Below, piece by piece: positions 1 to 11,060 of a stretch of DNA of 64,000 nt (within the stretch, counting starts at the first letter, position 1; the number at the start of each line of letters is the position of its first letter). This DNA comes from Ctena decussata (Eukaryota > Mollusca > Bivalvia > Lucinida > Lucinidae), in NCBI GenBank assembly GCA_963989385.1, contig OZ022498.1, positions 7,075,501 through 7,139,500 on the forward strand, given 5' to 3'. The position numbers and the translations under genes were made by a program. Below the pieces are notes generated by a model. That model was not told the origin of the DNA. It saw only the letters and a list, made by a program, of their open reading frames with translations, and did no database searches.

Positions 1-564
1 TTTTCTGCCAAGCCATTGCAGATATGTTGATAAAACTTTTATAGAAATGTTCCTTGAGATGTCTTCTATCAGGTTTATGTTTTTTTGGCCCACTGCTCCT
101 TTTATTGGTTGCCATGGAAACGGAAATGTAAAAAAAAAATGAAAAAAAAATACTTAAAAATTATCTCCTCTGAAGCCACTGGGCTGACAAGGCCAAGATT
201 TTAACTGTAGTGTCTTTACGCTGGAGGAAATTAAAAATTTATGCGTTTTCTTGTAAAATCAGCTCTTTAGTTTGGCTGCTATGGCAGCTTAGAGTTGCAT
301 TGACTTATAATGGGGAAAATTGAAAAATGGCATTTACTGCCAAGCCATTGCAGATATGTTGACAAAACTTTTATTGATTGTTCCTCGGGAAGTCTCTTAT
401 TAGCTATGTTTTTTTTGCCCACTGCTCCTTTTATTGGTTGCCATGAAAAAATGCAAAAAGGCGGAAAAAATACTTAAAAAAATATCATCTCAGAAGCCAT
501 TGGGCTGACAAGGCCAAGAGTTCAACTGTAGTGTCCTTAGGCTGGGGGATTAAAAATTTATGTT

Positions 565-597
<33 letters not shown>

Positions 598-690
598 TCG
601 GCTCTTTAGTTTGGCTGCTATGGCAACTTAAGAGTTACGTGTACATTGACTTGTAATGGGGAAAATTAAAAAAGGGCATTTACTGCAATT
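1..690 (+). repeat. Two-copy tandem repeat, period about 335-350 bp
   Basis: The segment starting CTGCCAAGCCATTGCAGATA near position 5 recurs near 339, and the two units stay alignable throughout (GGGCTGACAAGGCCAAGA, GCTCTTTAGTTTGGCTGCTA and AATGGGGAAAATT occur in both). Unit 2 carries a run of 27 T at 563-589. The left edge is cut by the window, so the array may be longer. No coding potential was seen. Confidence 0.85.
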
Positions 691-1305
691 AATATATGGA
701 AAATAGTTATATATTTTGTTATCAACTCTACAGACTGTCAGTCTGAGACTTTGTAGTTGTATATTTTGTATTAGCCTTTACAAATGTGACAACAATTTTG
801 AGCCTGTACAAATTTGATAGCAATTTTGAGCTAGAGATCTGGTGAGCTTTGTGGCCCGTGGGTCTCTTGTTTTTCAATGCCAGATCATGTAATTATCAAT
901 ATCAGATGACACTTTACAGATTTTTAGTGGCGAGCGATAACAGAAGTTTCTAAAACATAGGACGAACATCACTCTGTAGTTTTTATGTTGTTTTTTTTTT
1001 TTGTGCAGAAAAAACTTTAAGTCCCTATTTTGTACTACGAATTACTGTTTATAGTATTATTATTCACAGTTTATGTATCAGATTATAACGGTTGCGTATA
1101 CCTTTAAATAAATTATTACGGGCGTTTCTTTTGATATTCAGTATAAATATCTTGGAGAAGCCCGAGTAATACCTTGGTACAGCTCGGCTTACACAAGTAA
1201 TTATGTCGAACGTGACGATAGTTATCAGAGATCTGAAAGGCCGAGCTTTTTCAGTCAGATGCTCATACTGTCTGCCCGAAGAATTAATATCCATCCTCAT
1301 TATAT

Positions 1306-1540
1306 GAGCCACGACACGAGAAAACCAACAAAGTGGTTGCGCACCCAGCGCACTCAGATTAGCCTGGACATCCACCCAATCTGTTCAAACTCTTTCTCAA
1401 GTGCCTATAGGGTACCTTAGGGCCTAAACTACCTCCATGCGGAAAGCGAAGGCTCTAATCAGACTGGGCAGATGCCCAGGCTGATCTGAGTCTTCGCTGG
1501 GCGCACATGCCACTTCGTTGGTTTTCTCGTGTCGCGGCTC
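1306..1540. mobile_element. Fold-back inverted-repeat element, copy 1 of 4
   Basis: The 235-bp element begins GAGCCACGACACGAGAAAAC and ends in the near-complement GTTTTCTCGTGTCGCGGCTC. Inner arms also pair (GGTTGCGCACCCAGCG with CGCTGGGCGCACATGCC), so the whole unit can fold into one long hairpin. It has no coding capacity. Related copies lie at 14772-14985, 41167-41403 and 55761-55983. ATTATAT occurs on both sides of this copy and could be a target duplication offset by one base. It is a MITE-like non-autonomous DNA element; I cannot name the superfamily. Confidence 0.8.
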
Positions 1541-2465
1541 AATTATATAAAATAAAACTAATCAAAATTTTCCCTGTTAGGTCATTTGCTTGATTATGGT
1601 ACTTGCTTATTTTACCGCTTGATGATTAGTTCGATTTTTAATTTGTAATATGACGACAATAATCGAACTCGGATTTACAATACTCTAAACCGTTACCAGC
1701 GCAATTCTGTCGCAGCTCAATATTTACCTCAGTAACAGCAAAACCTCGTCACCGGCGACAGACAATTAATTATCTTAAAGACCGGAAAATCGTGACATCT
1801 TTTCTATAAAATTGTCTTTGGACCTACAGGTAGATTATTGCTAGAACACTGAGATTCAAAGGAAGAAAATAAAACAAAACAAAAAAGCTTTGCCATAAAA
1901 GTTTCTTTGGACTTACGGATAGAATATAGGTGATTTGATTGTTCTGGAATGTTCAAGGAAAGAAGTAGCTTTGGATTATTCGATCTTGTGTGTTGCATAA
2001 TAATTCGTATTAATGTACTGTTAAAAAATCGTATAGAAATGTATATATGCAAGGATATAGAGATTTTTTGCAAATGCTTGATTCGTGAGAAATTCTTGGA
2101 TGTATATGGAAAGTGTTAAATCTGAGTAATTGGGGGCGTATACAAAAGTACCCCGAAATGTAAAACTGAGAACATTGGTTCATTACATAATAACTATGAT
2201 AATAATAATAAAGCACTACTACTATTTTTTCTACTACTGCTACCAATAACAGAACATTAAAGGACAAAGATATAAAAAAAAAAAACGGTTATTCTAAGAA
2301 AAAAATGTTCTCTAAGGCATGTTTGAACAGCGGTGACTATGATCAGCCCATGTGTACACACGGACTGAGCTATGCCTCCATAGTCGCTGTTCGTTTCAGG
2401 GGTTCACCAATAGCTGCTCCATTATATATTTCGTCGTTGCAATACCATACCATGAACCTTGCATA

Positions 2466-2671
2466 TACAGTCAACTCCAGATATGTCATCTCAAACTACT
2501 GATATCTCAAAGTAAATTTTCTGGTCCCAGAAAATTTACTTAAAAAAATCATTAGTTTGATCTAACAGTAGTTGAAATATAAAGAAAAATAGAAATTTGT
2601 GTCCAAATTATATTCTTTGAAATAAGAGATCACTTTGAGGTATCAGTGTTTGAGATTTCTAGAGTCAACGT
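2466..2671. mobile_element. Divergent pogo/Tigger-like MITE, copy 1 of 2
   Basis: The left end ACAGTCAACTCCAGATATG and the right end CTAGAGTCAACGTA are imperfect inverted repeats. The core holds a complementary pair (AAGTAAATTTTCTGG and CCAGAAAATTTACTT) that is shared with the better-preserved copy at 24347-24566. The assignment depends on that second copy. Non-coding. Confidence 0.6.
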
Positions 2672-2879
2672 AGACAAGGTGTTGTTTTAACGTTGCGTGG
2701 CTGTTTTTAAATTGTCTTGGTGCACGTCCATGTTTCTGCGGCCATTTAAATAAAGAAGACACCTTATATAACTTCCTCTCAGCTATCATAGACAACTAAA
2801 CCCTTCAAAATAAGGTCTACTCATAAAGGAAAGAATTTGCAAACGGAGCAGATTGTTTTTTTTTCATTGTTGACTTCCA

Positions 2880-3101
2880 GGGCTGTATTCATAAAGCCAC
2901 TTAAGTTGTTGCTATGCTGTTGCTAAGGCTAAATATCTATAAAGGAGATTCCCTTCAACTATGAAATTTGGTCTGGAGGAGCAGTCTTTGTAAGACTGTT
3001 CCACCAGAGCAAATTTCATAGTTGTAGGGAATCTCCTTCAAAGAAATTTAGCCTTAGCAACAGCATAGCAACGACTTAAGTCGTTTTATGAATACGGCCC
3101 C
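2880..3101. mobile_element. Hairpin MITE with GGGCCGTATTCATAAA-type ends
   Basis: The left end GGGCTGTATTCATAAAG mirrors the right end TTTATGAATACGGCCCC. Pairing continues inward: GTTGCTATGCTGTTGCTAA with TTAGCAACAGCATAGCAAC, and AAGGAGATTCCCTTCAACTA with TAGTTGTAGGGAATCTCCTT. The 222-bp unit is therefore almost one continuous fold-back with a short loop near 2990. It has no ORF and is a non-autonomous DNA element. Confidence 0.8.
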
Positions 3102-3522
3102 TGAAGGCAAAATATAGAAAAAATTATAATAAATAAAAAAAAGATAGTAATTATAAGAAACACGACAGGGTTTCTTTCCCTGAAAGCCAGGCCAATTGCC
3201 TTAAATGGATTTTTGAACCGTTGAAAGAAGACTCGATAAATGCATATGCTATGAGGTGTATTTTCTCTTTGCGAATCTCATTAGTATACACGTCAGAAAA
3301 ATATACGACCTTTTTTTAACGGAGCAGACACCGTTGAAACAAAACCCATGCAATATCAAACATCGTTGTTTCAACGTGACGATGCTGCAACGACGCCTTG
3401 CACCTTTATTATTTCCTTGTTCATTCATTTAATCCCAAAGGAAAAAGATAAAATAATACTGTAAAAGCGGAGCGCCTTTGTTTCTGGAAAACGCCGTCTT
3501 CAATTATCTTAAATTTGTAGTG

Positions 3523-3530
3523 TATAAATA
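3523..3530 (+). promoter_or_regulatory. Candidate TATA box of the cadherin gene
   Basis: TATAAATA lies 172 bp upstream of the start codon at 3695. A start site about 30 bp downstream (near 3553) would give a 5' leader of roughly 140 nt. The motif is common by chance in AT-rich DNA, and an upstream non-coding exon cannot be excluded. Confidence 0.35.
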
Positions 3531-3568
3531 CAGCATATATTGTCGGGAAAAATATATTTTGAAAGTGA

Positions 3569-3623
3569 ATGCTGGATAATTAACTCTAATTTTATGAAGT
3601 TTTATCAGTTTGAAATAGTGTAG
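3569..3623 (+). other. Two short upstream ORFs in the presumed 5' leader
   Basis: An ATG at 3569 opens a 4-codon ORF ending at 3583, and an ATG at 3594 opens a 9-codon ORF ending at 3623. Both lie between the candidate TATA box and the main ATG at 3695. If transcription starts near 3553, both would be scanned first and could reduce translation of the main frame. This depends on an unproven start site. Confidence 0.3.
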
Positions 3624-3694
3624 GAAAATAAACATACTACTGGATAGCCTTAATTGGAAGCTAACTGGAGTACGTTCTTGTGTGTCACGTAATC

Positions 3695-3755
3695 ATGGAA
3701 ATTGTGATCTTGACCTTGGTGCTATTCTGTGTTGCCGGCCTTGTTGATGCTGCTG
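3695..3755 (+). CDS. Cadherin-family protein, exon 1 (signal peptide)
   Basis: The ATG at 3695 opens 20 codons plus one base. The residues read MEIVILTLVLF, then CVAGLVDAA: a short acidic N-end, a hydrophobic core and small residues at the expected signal-peptidase site. The exon ends at a consensus donor (G|GTAGGT, GT at 3756). An in-frame TAA at 3662-3664 lies upstream with no other in-frame ATG between, which supports this start. The one leftover base (phase 1) fits the two bases needed by the exon at 11486, giving an Asp codon at the junction. The signal peptide and the exons that follow imply a secreted or type I membrane adhesion protein. The exon is too short for ORF callers. Transcript data have not been seen. 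Confidence 0.8.
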
Positions 3756-4315
3756 GTAGGTTTCTTAAGATTCAATGAACTGTAGCTACCCTAATACTGG
3801 CACACCATCTTACAATTTGAAATTGTTTAATACCTTGCAATGTGTAAGAATTGCTGTCGGAATGACCAACAGTGAAGAGTCTGATCAGACTGATGTTTGC
3901 TCAAGAAACTTAGTCCCAATACTTAGGGTCAGAACGGTACACTGATTTCTCTTGAAAGCCATCATATTTCTTTAAGGTCTGAGCTTTATACATTAACAAG
4001 TAGTTTCTTAGAAAGGAGTTTTCAATTTTCCTTATCAAAACCATCAAAGGATCTCATCTTTGCTTTCTTCGTTTAGAATAAATATGTGAGGCAATACTCA
4101 ACGGAATCAAATAAGATATACCCATCCATGACGTGCACTTGTGCGTCTAGCGCACTTGTCAGTGCATGTATTTTCGAGTACGTTACAAGTATGAGTATAC
4201 TTTCTGGATCAGAACTAAATAAGGGGTCTTGCATTACTAACTCTGAGATGTTTTTATTGTTTTACGTCCATTGTAAACAGCTATGGTCATCTCGGGATGA
4301 TCAGTTTATCTAACC

Positions 4316-4488
4316 ACACTATTCCTGGACGGTTAACCAGTACTACGTGCACATACTTTCGCCTGTAACTGACAACTGCCCTTCTTCAATCAGCGGAAGG
4401 AGAAACGAAAGAAAGTGGCCGGACCGGGTATCAAACCCGTGACCTCTGGCTCTTGAGTCAGACGCTCTACCGACTGCGCCACGCGGCC
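4316..4488 (-). mobile_element. tRNA-derived SINE, minus strand
   Basis: On the minus strand 4488-4417 reads as a tRNA-like head. The A-box region is TGGCGCAGTCGGTAGAGCG and the B-box region is GGGTTTGATACCC, with an acceptor stem GGCCGCG / TCCGGCC that has one mismatch. The anticodon arm is one nucleotide too long and carries a mismatch, and no CCA follows, so it is not a working tRNA gene. About 100 bp of non-tRNA body follows toward 4316. The structure fits a tRNA-headed SINE. It belongs to a different family from the SINEs at 11061, 44611 and 45040. Confidence 0.65.
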
Positions 4489-4509
4489 CGGCTCCGAGAT
4501 GTTTTTATT

Positions 4510-5410
4510 GTCCCCCGCCTTTTCGAAGAAAAGCGGAGGGACATAGTTTTCGACATTCCGTCCTTCCGTCCTTCCGTCCGTCCTTCCGCCCTTCCGTCCC
4601 CCTAAAGTAGTAGGTACCTTGTGTGCGCAACTCCTCCTACAGTTTTATGCCGATTCTTTCGAAACTTTACAGATGTTTTTGTCATGGTCTGAAGATACGC
4701 ATGTGGTTTGGATGTAATCCTGAGGTTATTTTTTATCACTTTTTCCACAAGTTGAACTTAGTCATTTTTAGGTGTTTTTTCATATCAAAGTGGGTACCTT
4801 GTGTGCGCAACTCCCCCTACAGTTTTATGCCGATTCCTTCGAACCTTCACAGGTGTTTTGGTCATGGTCTGAAGATATGCATGTGGTTTGAATATAATCC
4901 TCACATTATTTTTGTCACTTTTTCCACAAGTTGAACTTAGTCATTTTTTAGGCGTTTTCACTATCATAGTGAGTAGATAGTGGGTACCTTGTGTGCGCAA
5001 CTCCTCCTACAGTTTTATGCCGATTCCTTTAAAACTTCACAGGTATTTTGGTCATGGTCTGAAGATATGCATGTGGTTTGGATATAATCCTCACATTATC
5101 TTTTATCACTTTTTTGCCAATTGAACTTAGCCGTTTTTCATACATTTTTACTATCAAAGTGGATAGAAAGTGGGTACCTTGTATGTTCAACTTCTCCTAC
5201 AGTTTTATGCCCATTCCTTTGAAACTTCACATGTGTTTTGATCATGGTCTGAAGATATGCATGTTGTTTGGATATAATCCTCACATTATTTTTTTATTAC
5301 TGTTTTCACATTTTTAACTTAGCCGCTTTTCCAGCTCAAACACTAAGTGTATATTCAGTGGAGACCTAGTTTCCAAGGCGGGGGACATAAATTCGTCGAA
5401 TTTGCTTGTT
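4510..5410 (+). mobile_element. GTCCCCCGCC-ended element with four internal 180-190-bp units, copy A
   Basis: The left end GTCCCCCGCCTTTTCG and the right end CCAAGGCGGGGGACATAA are inverted repeats. Inside, four tandem units start near 4614, 4793, 4983 and 5172, each with GGTACCTTGTGTGCGCAAC, CAGTTTTATGCC, CATGGTCTGAAGATA and GTTTGGATATAATCC (with variants). A CCGTCCTT microsatellite lies at 4558-4600. Open frames here are repeat-driven and lack a recognisable domain. Copy B, in opposite orientation, lies at 8321-9268. It is probably a non-autonomous DNA transposon carrying an internal minisatellite. Confidence 0.75.
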
Positions 5411-5946
5411 AATTTTGTTTCTGATTTTGTGCATAAATGAGCTTTCCATAGAATAACTTATTATGGACTTCATTAAAAATCTCCTCTGTTAGGAGGTTCT
5501 AATGTTACTTACTTCTAAGGTTACTTTGAAGAGAAACATGTTTTGATCTAAGTTGATTGTTTGACCTGCTGAAGTTACGAAGAGCTGTACTATGCTCACA
5601 GAGCTTTGCATATAGCATGGCTGTTAAATCACAATATTACTGTGTAATGGTCATCGCCATGATTTTATGCTATTTTAACACAAGGGAACACCTTTTATAA
5701 CTTCCGCTTTGCTTCCCCAGACAAGGGAATGTTTCCAAAATATGTTTTACACGCAAATGAAGGACTTTGCTCATACAAGCTTGAGAGTAAATACTTGCTT
5801 ACTCCTCCTATAACAGAGTTTTACCCATCATGAAGTAGGAATAATACGGACAGAGAATTAAATTATTTGCTAATAAATTATAGGTTTGAGAAAAAACACA
5901 ATTTTCTTTTGTTTGTATTTCACGCAGCATCACATTTATAATTTAA

Positions 5947-6209
5947 GAGGGGCATGGCAAACACTGTTTGCCATGCTTCTCTGGAATTTTAAGAGAATTG
6001 ACGTCATAGATCGGTTACCATAGCAACTATGGCTTTACCCACTGTTGTGCTTAGTACCTTGGCAGAATGACGTTCGAAGGGGCATGACAAACACTCTATG
6101 CCATGCTACTCTCGAATTTTAAGAGAATTGACGTCATAGATTGGTTACCATAGCAACTATGGCTTTACCAACTGTTGTGCTTAGTACCTTGGCAGAATGA
6201 CGTTCGATG
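5947..6209 (+). repeat. Two-unit tandem repeat of about 132 bp
   Basis: Two near-identical units (5947-6077 and 6078-6209) each contain GGGGCATG(G/A)CAAACAC, GAGAATTGACGTCATAGAT, GGTTACCATAGCAACTATGG and ACCTTGGCAGAATGACGTTC. Unit 1 holds the palindrome around GGCAAACACTGTTTGCCATG. A diverged relative continues to about 6300. Non-coding. Confidence 0.8.
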
Positions 6210-6304
6210 ACGTCACTTATGAACTCACATTTGCTATGGCAACAAATATATGGCGTCATTGGTTCCGTAGCATGGTAAACAGTGTATGCCATGCTACACC
6301 AATT

Positions 6305-7275
6305 TTATACGCCCGTTTGAAAAACCGGACGTATATTGTTATGGCGCTGGCGTCAGTCCGTCCGTCCGTCCGGCCAGCGTAAACTTTTCGTTTCCGGATC
6401 GTTTCCGGATAACTCCTCCTACAGTTTACATCCGATCGATCTGAAACTTGGTATATAGTAAGACTATGAGGTGGACCAGCGCATATTGTTTCGAGGTTAT
6501 GCTCCAATGATTTTTATCGGAGTTACAGCCCTTTACTTAGAATAGTTTTTATCCAATTAAGCTGAAACTTTGTAAATAGTAAAACTACAACATGGAGTAG
6601 CGCATATTGTTTGGAGGTTACGCTCCGATGACTTTTTGCAAAGTTACAGCCCTTTGAAAAAACTCGACTATGGCAGTTTGTATAGCAATTATTTAGCATT
6701 CCATAACTTGGTTACTCTTAGGAATATCATAATGAAACTTTATACCAATATTTATGAGGTTAAGACAACGTGTATCATACAAGAATGGTTACTCCCCTTG
6801 ACTTAGATTTTGAGTTACCTCCCTTTGATTATTTTGTCAGACTATATTTGTACACCTCATACCTAACTAGCCCTTTGGACTATTGTGATGAAACTTGATA
6901 GTGATGTATATTAGGTTGACACAATATGTCACATATAAGCACGATTGCATCCCCTACTTATTTTTGGAGTAACCTCCCTTTGAATATTTTCTAAGGCTAT
7001 TTTATGCAAGCGATAAGTAGGCAACCGTATGGAATATCTTGATGAAAATTTACAGCAATGTGTATTAGGTTGAGGCTGTGTGTCTTATATAAGAATAATT
7101 GCTCCTCCTTCCTTATTTATGGAGTTACATCCCTTTGATTAATTTCTACGGCTGTTCTTGGCCAAGTCACTACTAGGTAACCGAATAGAATATCTTGACG
7201 AAACTCTGTAGCAATGTGTGTTAGGTTGAGACAGTATGTCTAATAAAAGAACAATTGCTTCCCTTTCCTTATTGT
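6305..7275 (+). repeat. Degenerate tandem array, about six units of 130-165 bp
   Basis: The array opens with a GTCCGTCC microsatellite (6355-6372). Units start near 6408, 6546, 6690, 6851, 7011 and 7171, each with a version of GATGAAACTT, GGTTGAGACA and GGAGTTACCTCCCTTTGA. The lead unit resembles that of the element at 4510 (CTCCTCCTACAGTTT) although the families differ. Divergence rises along the array. No coding function was seen. Confidence 0.65.
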
Positions 7276-7708
7276 GAACTCGCTTTATGAATAAACATAA
7301 GAACCTCGGTTGTGATGAGGGATAGCGACAATTGTACTTTTAAGGCGATAAGTGAAATATCGGATATGTGTTGTCCTACGTGTATCAAAATTCTATGGTA
7401 TGGCTTTTATTCTGCGCTTTCTCTTGCTCTTCCATCCGTTTGACAGGCAATATTGACATTCCCGTTGCAACTTATGAATTACCCTGATCAGGTATAAAAC
7501 TCCCATAGCTCCCTAGAGGATGAGTCTGGTTTAGAAAATTAATCCTTGTGCAATGTCATGACAAATCATTGTTGTGTGTAACAATCTCCGATCACCACGG
7601 TGATGTCCTTTATATTTTGTGACTAGTACTGTCCGATCTACACACGTCATGACAAGAGCTACATGCACGCTAGCCAACTTTAAGAAATGTTCAAACATAG
7701 AACTGGAG

Positions 7709-7930
7709 GTAGGGGAGAGTCGGGTAACTTCGGACAGCGAGAAAATTTGGACAGTGACATTTTTTCCTTTATATGTCAGTTGTCTGGAACTAAAACAAAA
7801 CAATAATTGGCCAAACAGTGAAAATCCTGATGAGACGGCTCATTATGAGCCGTCTCATCTGGATTGTCACTGTTTGCAATGATATGTCCGAATTTACCCG
7901 CCTGTCCGAAGTTACCCGACTCTCCCCTAC
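7709..7930. mobile_element. MITE with 29-bp perfect terminal inverted repeats
   Basis: The left end reads GTAGGGGAGAGTCGGGTAAC then TTCGGACAG, and the right end is its exact complement. The interior holds a second perfect palindrome, GAGACGGCTCATTATGAGCC followed by GTCTC. Flanking GGAG on both sides could be a 4-bp target duplication. The unit is 222 bp with no transposase. The intact terminal repeats suggest fairly recent insertion. Confidence 0.8.
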
Positions 7931-8163
7931 GGGAGACACCAGATAAATGAAAATAGCAGACTTCGTTTTTGTCGCCCCAGCTTTAGCAAGGTATGATACA
8001 GGAGTTAATTTTCCGTACGTCACTCTGCTTACCTGACCTTTTCGACAAGAATTGCATCGACCTTGCGATTAAGTCCATTTCACTCAATCTGTATGATCTG
8101 GTCGGGTCGGGCGATGGTGCTGGGAACAACAGTTAGTGCCGGGGCGTCCTACTAAATTGAATA

Positions 8164-8320
8164 CTACTGTGCTTGCAGTAGCAGCAGGGGGGGGGGGGGG
8201 GGGGGGGGGGTTGGTAGGATAATTTTTTCTCTCGTCTATCGTAGCACTTTTCTTTCTCCCTGTGCTCTGGGAGACGGCTCATTATACACTGAAATACTGT
8301 CTCAAGGAGCCGTTAAACTA
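8164..8320 (+). repeat. Retroelement-tail-like repeat (TGTGCTTGCAGTAG family), with poly-G
   Basis: It begins TACTGTGCTTGCAGTAG and ends CTGTCTCAAGGAGCCGTTAAA. Related copies lie at 28757-28874 (minus), 29459-29617 and 30096-30222. Those copies end in ACC/AACC-rich simple sequence, which suggests the 3' tail of a SINE or LINE. A 24-bp G run occupies 8187-8210. It abuts the element at 8321 directly. Confidence 0.6.
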
Positions 8321-9268
8321 AACAAGCAAATTCGACGAATTTATGTCCCCCGCCTTGGAAACTAGGTCTCCACTGTATATACACTTAAGTGTTTGAGCTG
8401 GAAAAGCGGCTAAGTTAAAAATGTGAAAAAAGTAATAAAAAAAATAATGTGAGGATTATATCCAAACCACATGCATATCTTCAGACCATGATCAAAACGC
8501 CTCTGAAGTTTCAAAGGAATTGGCATAAAACTGTAGGAGGAGTTGCACACACAAGGTACCAACTATCTATTCACTTTGATAGTAAAAATGTATGAAAACT
8601 GGCTAAGTTCAATTTGCGAAAAAAGTAATAAAAAATAATCTCAGGATTATATCCAAACCACATGCACATCTTCAGACAATGATCAAAACACCTGCGAAGT
8701 TTCAAAGGAATCGGCATAAACCTGTATGAGGAGTTGCGCACACAAGGTACCCACTGTCTAGTCACTATGATAGTAAAAACGCCTAAAAAATCACTAAGTT
8801 CAACTTGTGGAAAAAGTGACAAAAAAATCTCAGGATTATATCCAAACCACATGCGTATTTTCAGACCATGACCAAAACACCTGTGAAGTTTCAAAGGCAT
8901 CGGCATAAAACTGTTGGAGGAGTTGCGCACACAAGGTACCCACTAAGGTAGTCACTTTGATAGTAAAAATGCCTAAAAAATTACTAAGTTCAACTTGTGG
9001 AAAAAGTGACAAAAAATAATCTCAGAATTATATCCAAACCACATGCGTATCTTCAGACCATGACAAAAACATCTGTAAAGTTTCAAAAGAATCGGCATAA
9101 AACTGTAGGAGGAGTTGCGCACACAAGGTACCTACTACATTAGGGGGACGGAAGGACGGAAATAAGGACGGAAGGACGGATGGACGGAAGGACGGACGGA
9201 CGGAAGGACGGACGGACGGAATGCCGAAAACTATGTCCCTCCGCTTTTCTTCGAAAAGGCGGGGGACA
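8321..9268 (-). mobile_element. GTCCCCCGCC-ended element, copy B, inverted relative to copy A
   Basis: Reading on the minus strand gives the structure of copy A. The end AACAAGCAAATTCGACGAAT and the CCCCCGCCTTGG block open at 8321-8360, four units follow, and then GGAC/GGAA microsatellite sequence (9147-9225) and AAGGCGGGGGACA close it. With copy A it forms an inverted pair separated by about 2.9 kb. No coding function was seen. Confidence 0.75.
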
Positions 9269-9289
9269 AAAACAACCAACCAACCAACC

Positions 9290-9900
9290 AACTATGATAT
9301 CTACATTTATCAAACCTGGCATGAAGTTTTTTTTCCTTAGAATGTACTCGTGTCATGTTACATTATACTTTTGTTCTTGACCTTTACTCAGGGCTCTGCT
9401 GACCTCGAAAATGTGTGCGTCAAAAGTTACTCGTACGTTGACACTCGAGCTTAAGTCCATTTCTCTCAAATTGTAATACTTACAATCATCAAACTTGGCA
9501 CACTATTTTATCTCAGAATGGTATCCAGATATGCACTTATTTTCACCCTTGACTAATGATCCACGCTCTGCTGACTACATCATATTTTACGTCCAAAATT
9601 ACGTTGCCCCTAGCATTTAAATTCTTCTATAATTACAATGCATACAGTCATCAAGCCTGGCATTAAGTTGCTCCTTTGATCTCCTTCTGGGATGCTGCAA
9701 TCATCTGTACCCTTAACCTAATGTTTACGCTCAGTTGGCTCTTGAAAATTTTACGTCAACCTTGAATCCACAATTTTATGGGCACTAGCATTTAGGGCCA
9801 TTTTCTAACAACTACCACCATGCAATCATCAGATGTATCATTAAATTTGTTCTTTCACCGGTTTCCGAGATTTTCAGACTACTGTATACCCTTAACCAGA
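9290..9900 (+). repeat. Very degenerate tandem units of about 150 bp
   Basis: Recurring blocks resemble ATCATCAAACTTGGCA, then a TTGACCTTTACTCA-like stretch, then GCTCTGCTGACC, near 9297, 9488, 9650 and 9826. The units are badly eroded, so boundaries are approximate. No gene is seen. Confidence 0.45.
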
Positions 9901-11060
9901 TTAGCTTAGAGGCTTAAGACTCATGTTTTGAAATGAAGTTCCTCGAAATTCTTGTTTTTGAATTGAGTTCCTCGAAATTCTGATCAAGTGATATGTAGGC
10001 TCCGATTGACAGTAAAGTAACTTTCTTATACAGATTTTACAAAAGAATTCCGCATAATGCTATGACTTACTTGTCTTGCGCTTCCACACAAGTAGAGCTC
10101 ATTGGGAGAAGAAAGTCTATACAAGGCTTGATGAATTTCTGTTGAAAACCTTGAGAGATTATCAGTTAGGAAGGATGCAATTTATGATGTAAAACCCCTA
10201 AGTCAACCTGAAATATATACATTATTTGCAAATGTCAGAAAAAAATCAATATGAAGGTGCTACAGTGTCCTCAAGAATATTTCTTTTATGTGTCTACGAG
10301 GACTGTCGGTTACCATAGCAACAAAGGTTTTGAAACAAAATATGTATAAAAGGAATGACGTTTCAGTGTCCCACGGATGCTAAAAATATTTGTTTTGTTA
10401 TCATGGACGTTATTGTGGACAGCTTCGACAGGTGGTCAGAACGGACCATATACATGTACACTGTTCACTGAAATTACCTTCCATTGCTCACCAGAAAGAG
10501 TCCATACAAGACCATATGAACAGTAGAGGGTCTTTATTTGAATTATCTGGGGATGCTAATGACAATATTGTTTTAAACTTTGTTTCATTAGTATAACATT
10601 ATTCTTGTACGCACATCACAAACATCATGCCCAGTTCCCCCAGTCCCTGTTTGTACATATCGAGTATACTCCGGCATGCGCCGGAAATTACGCATGTTAA
10701 CACCGACTACGATAATTCTTTCATGATGCATCAGAGAAAATCGAGTCTGCCAGGGCCTTGCAGAGGGCTTTGTAGATACAAAATTATAATAGGAAGGTCA
10801 TAGGTAGTCATATACACTAAATCAGCATGGGCAGCTGGCGCGTCTGGTTTGAGCTGTGGCTCTTCGCGAGTCCTAATTCATATTTTGTAAAGGCATTACT
10901 TAAAATGAAGGATACACTTCCTTTTTCTTCAGCCTATTATACAAAAGGGGTCAACTTTTGCGACTTGCTATCTGTTTCCCTGGCGACGTACCTCATCCAA
11001 GATATGGTCTTCTCTTAAAGAAAAAATGCTCATCAAGTGAGCAAATTCTTTCTTTTGAGG

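Larger units (their letters stand above)
1..3522. other. 5' flank of the cadherin gene, repeat-bearing
   Basis: This is the sequence upstream of the candidate promoter. It contains the tandem repeat at 1-690, an inverted-repeat element at 1306-1540, a MITE at 2466-2671 and a hairpin MITE at 2880-3101, each listed separately. Between them (691-1305, 1541-2465, 2672-2879 and 3102-3522) I see only AT-rich DNA with short homopolymers and no credible exon. The open frames in these gaps are under 105 codons and show no domain or splice context. Confidence 0.6.

Noticed and set aside
4417..4488. Functional tRNA gene
   Set aside because: The anticodon arm has an extra base and mismatch and the acceptor stem has a mismatch; a SINE body follows. 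It is a SINE head.
4623..5317. Open frames with a repeated SYSFMP-like motif
   Set aside because: They follow the 180-bp tandem units; the same frames appear in copy B at 8571-8930. No domain, no start context and no splice sites support a protein.
7828..7862. Possible hammerhead (CTGATGA followed by a stable hairpin)
   Set aside because: After the hairpin the sequence is TCATC, not GAAA, and no stem I or III can be formed.
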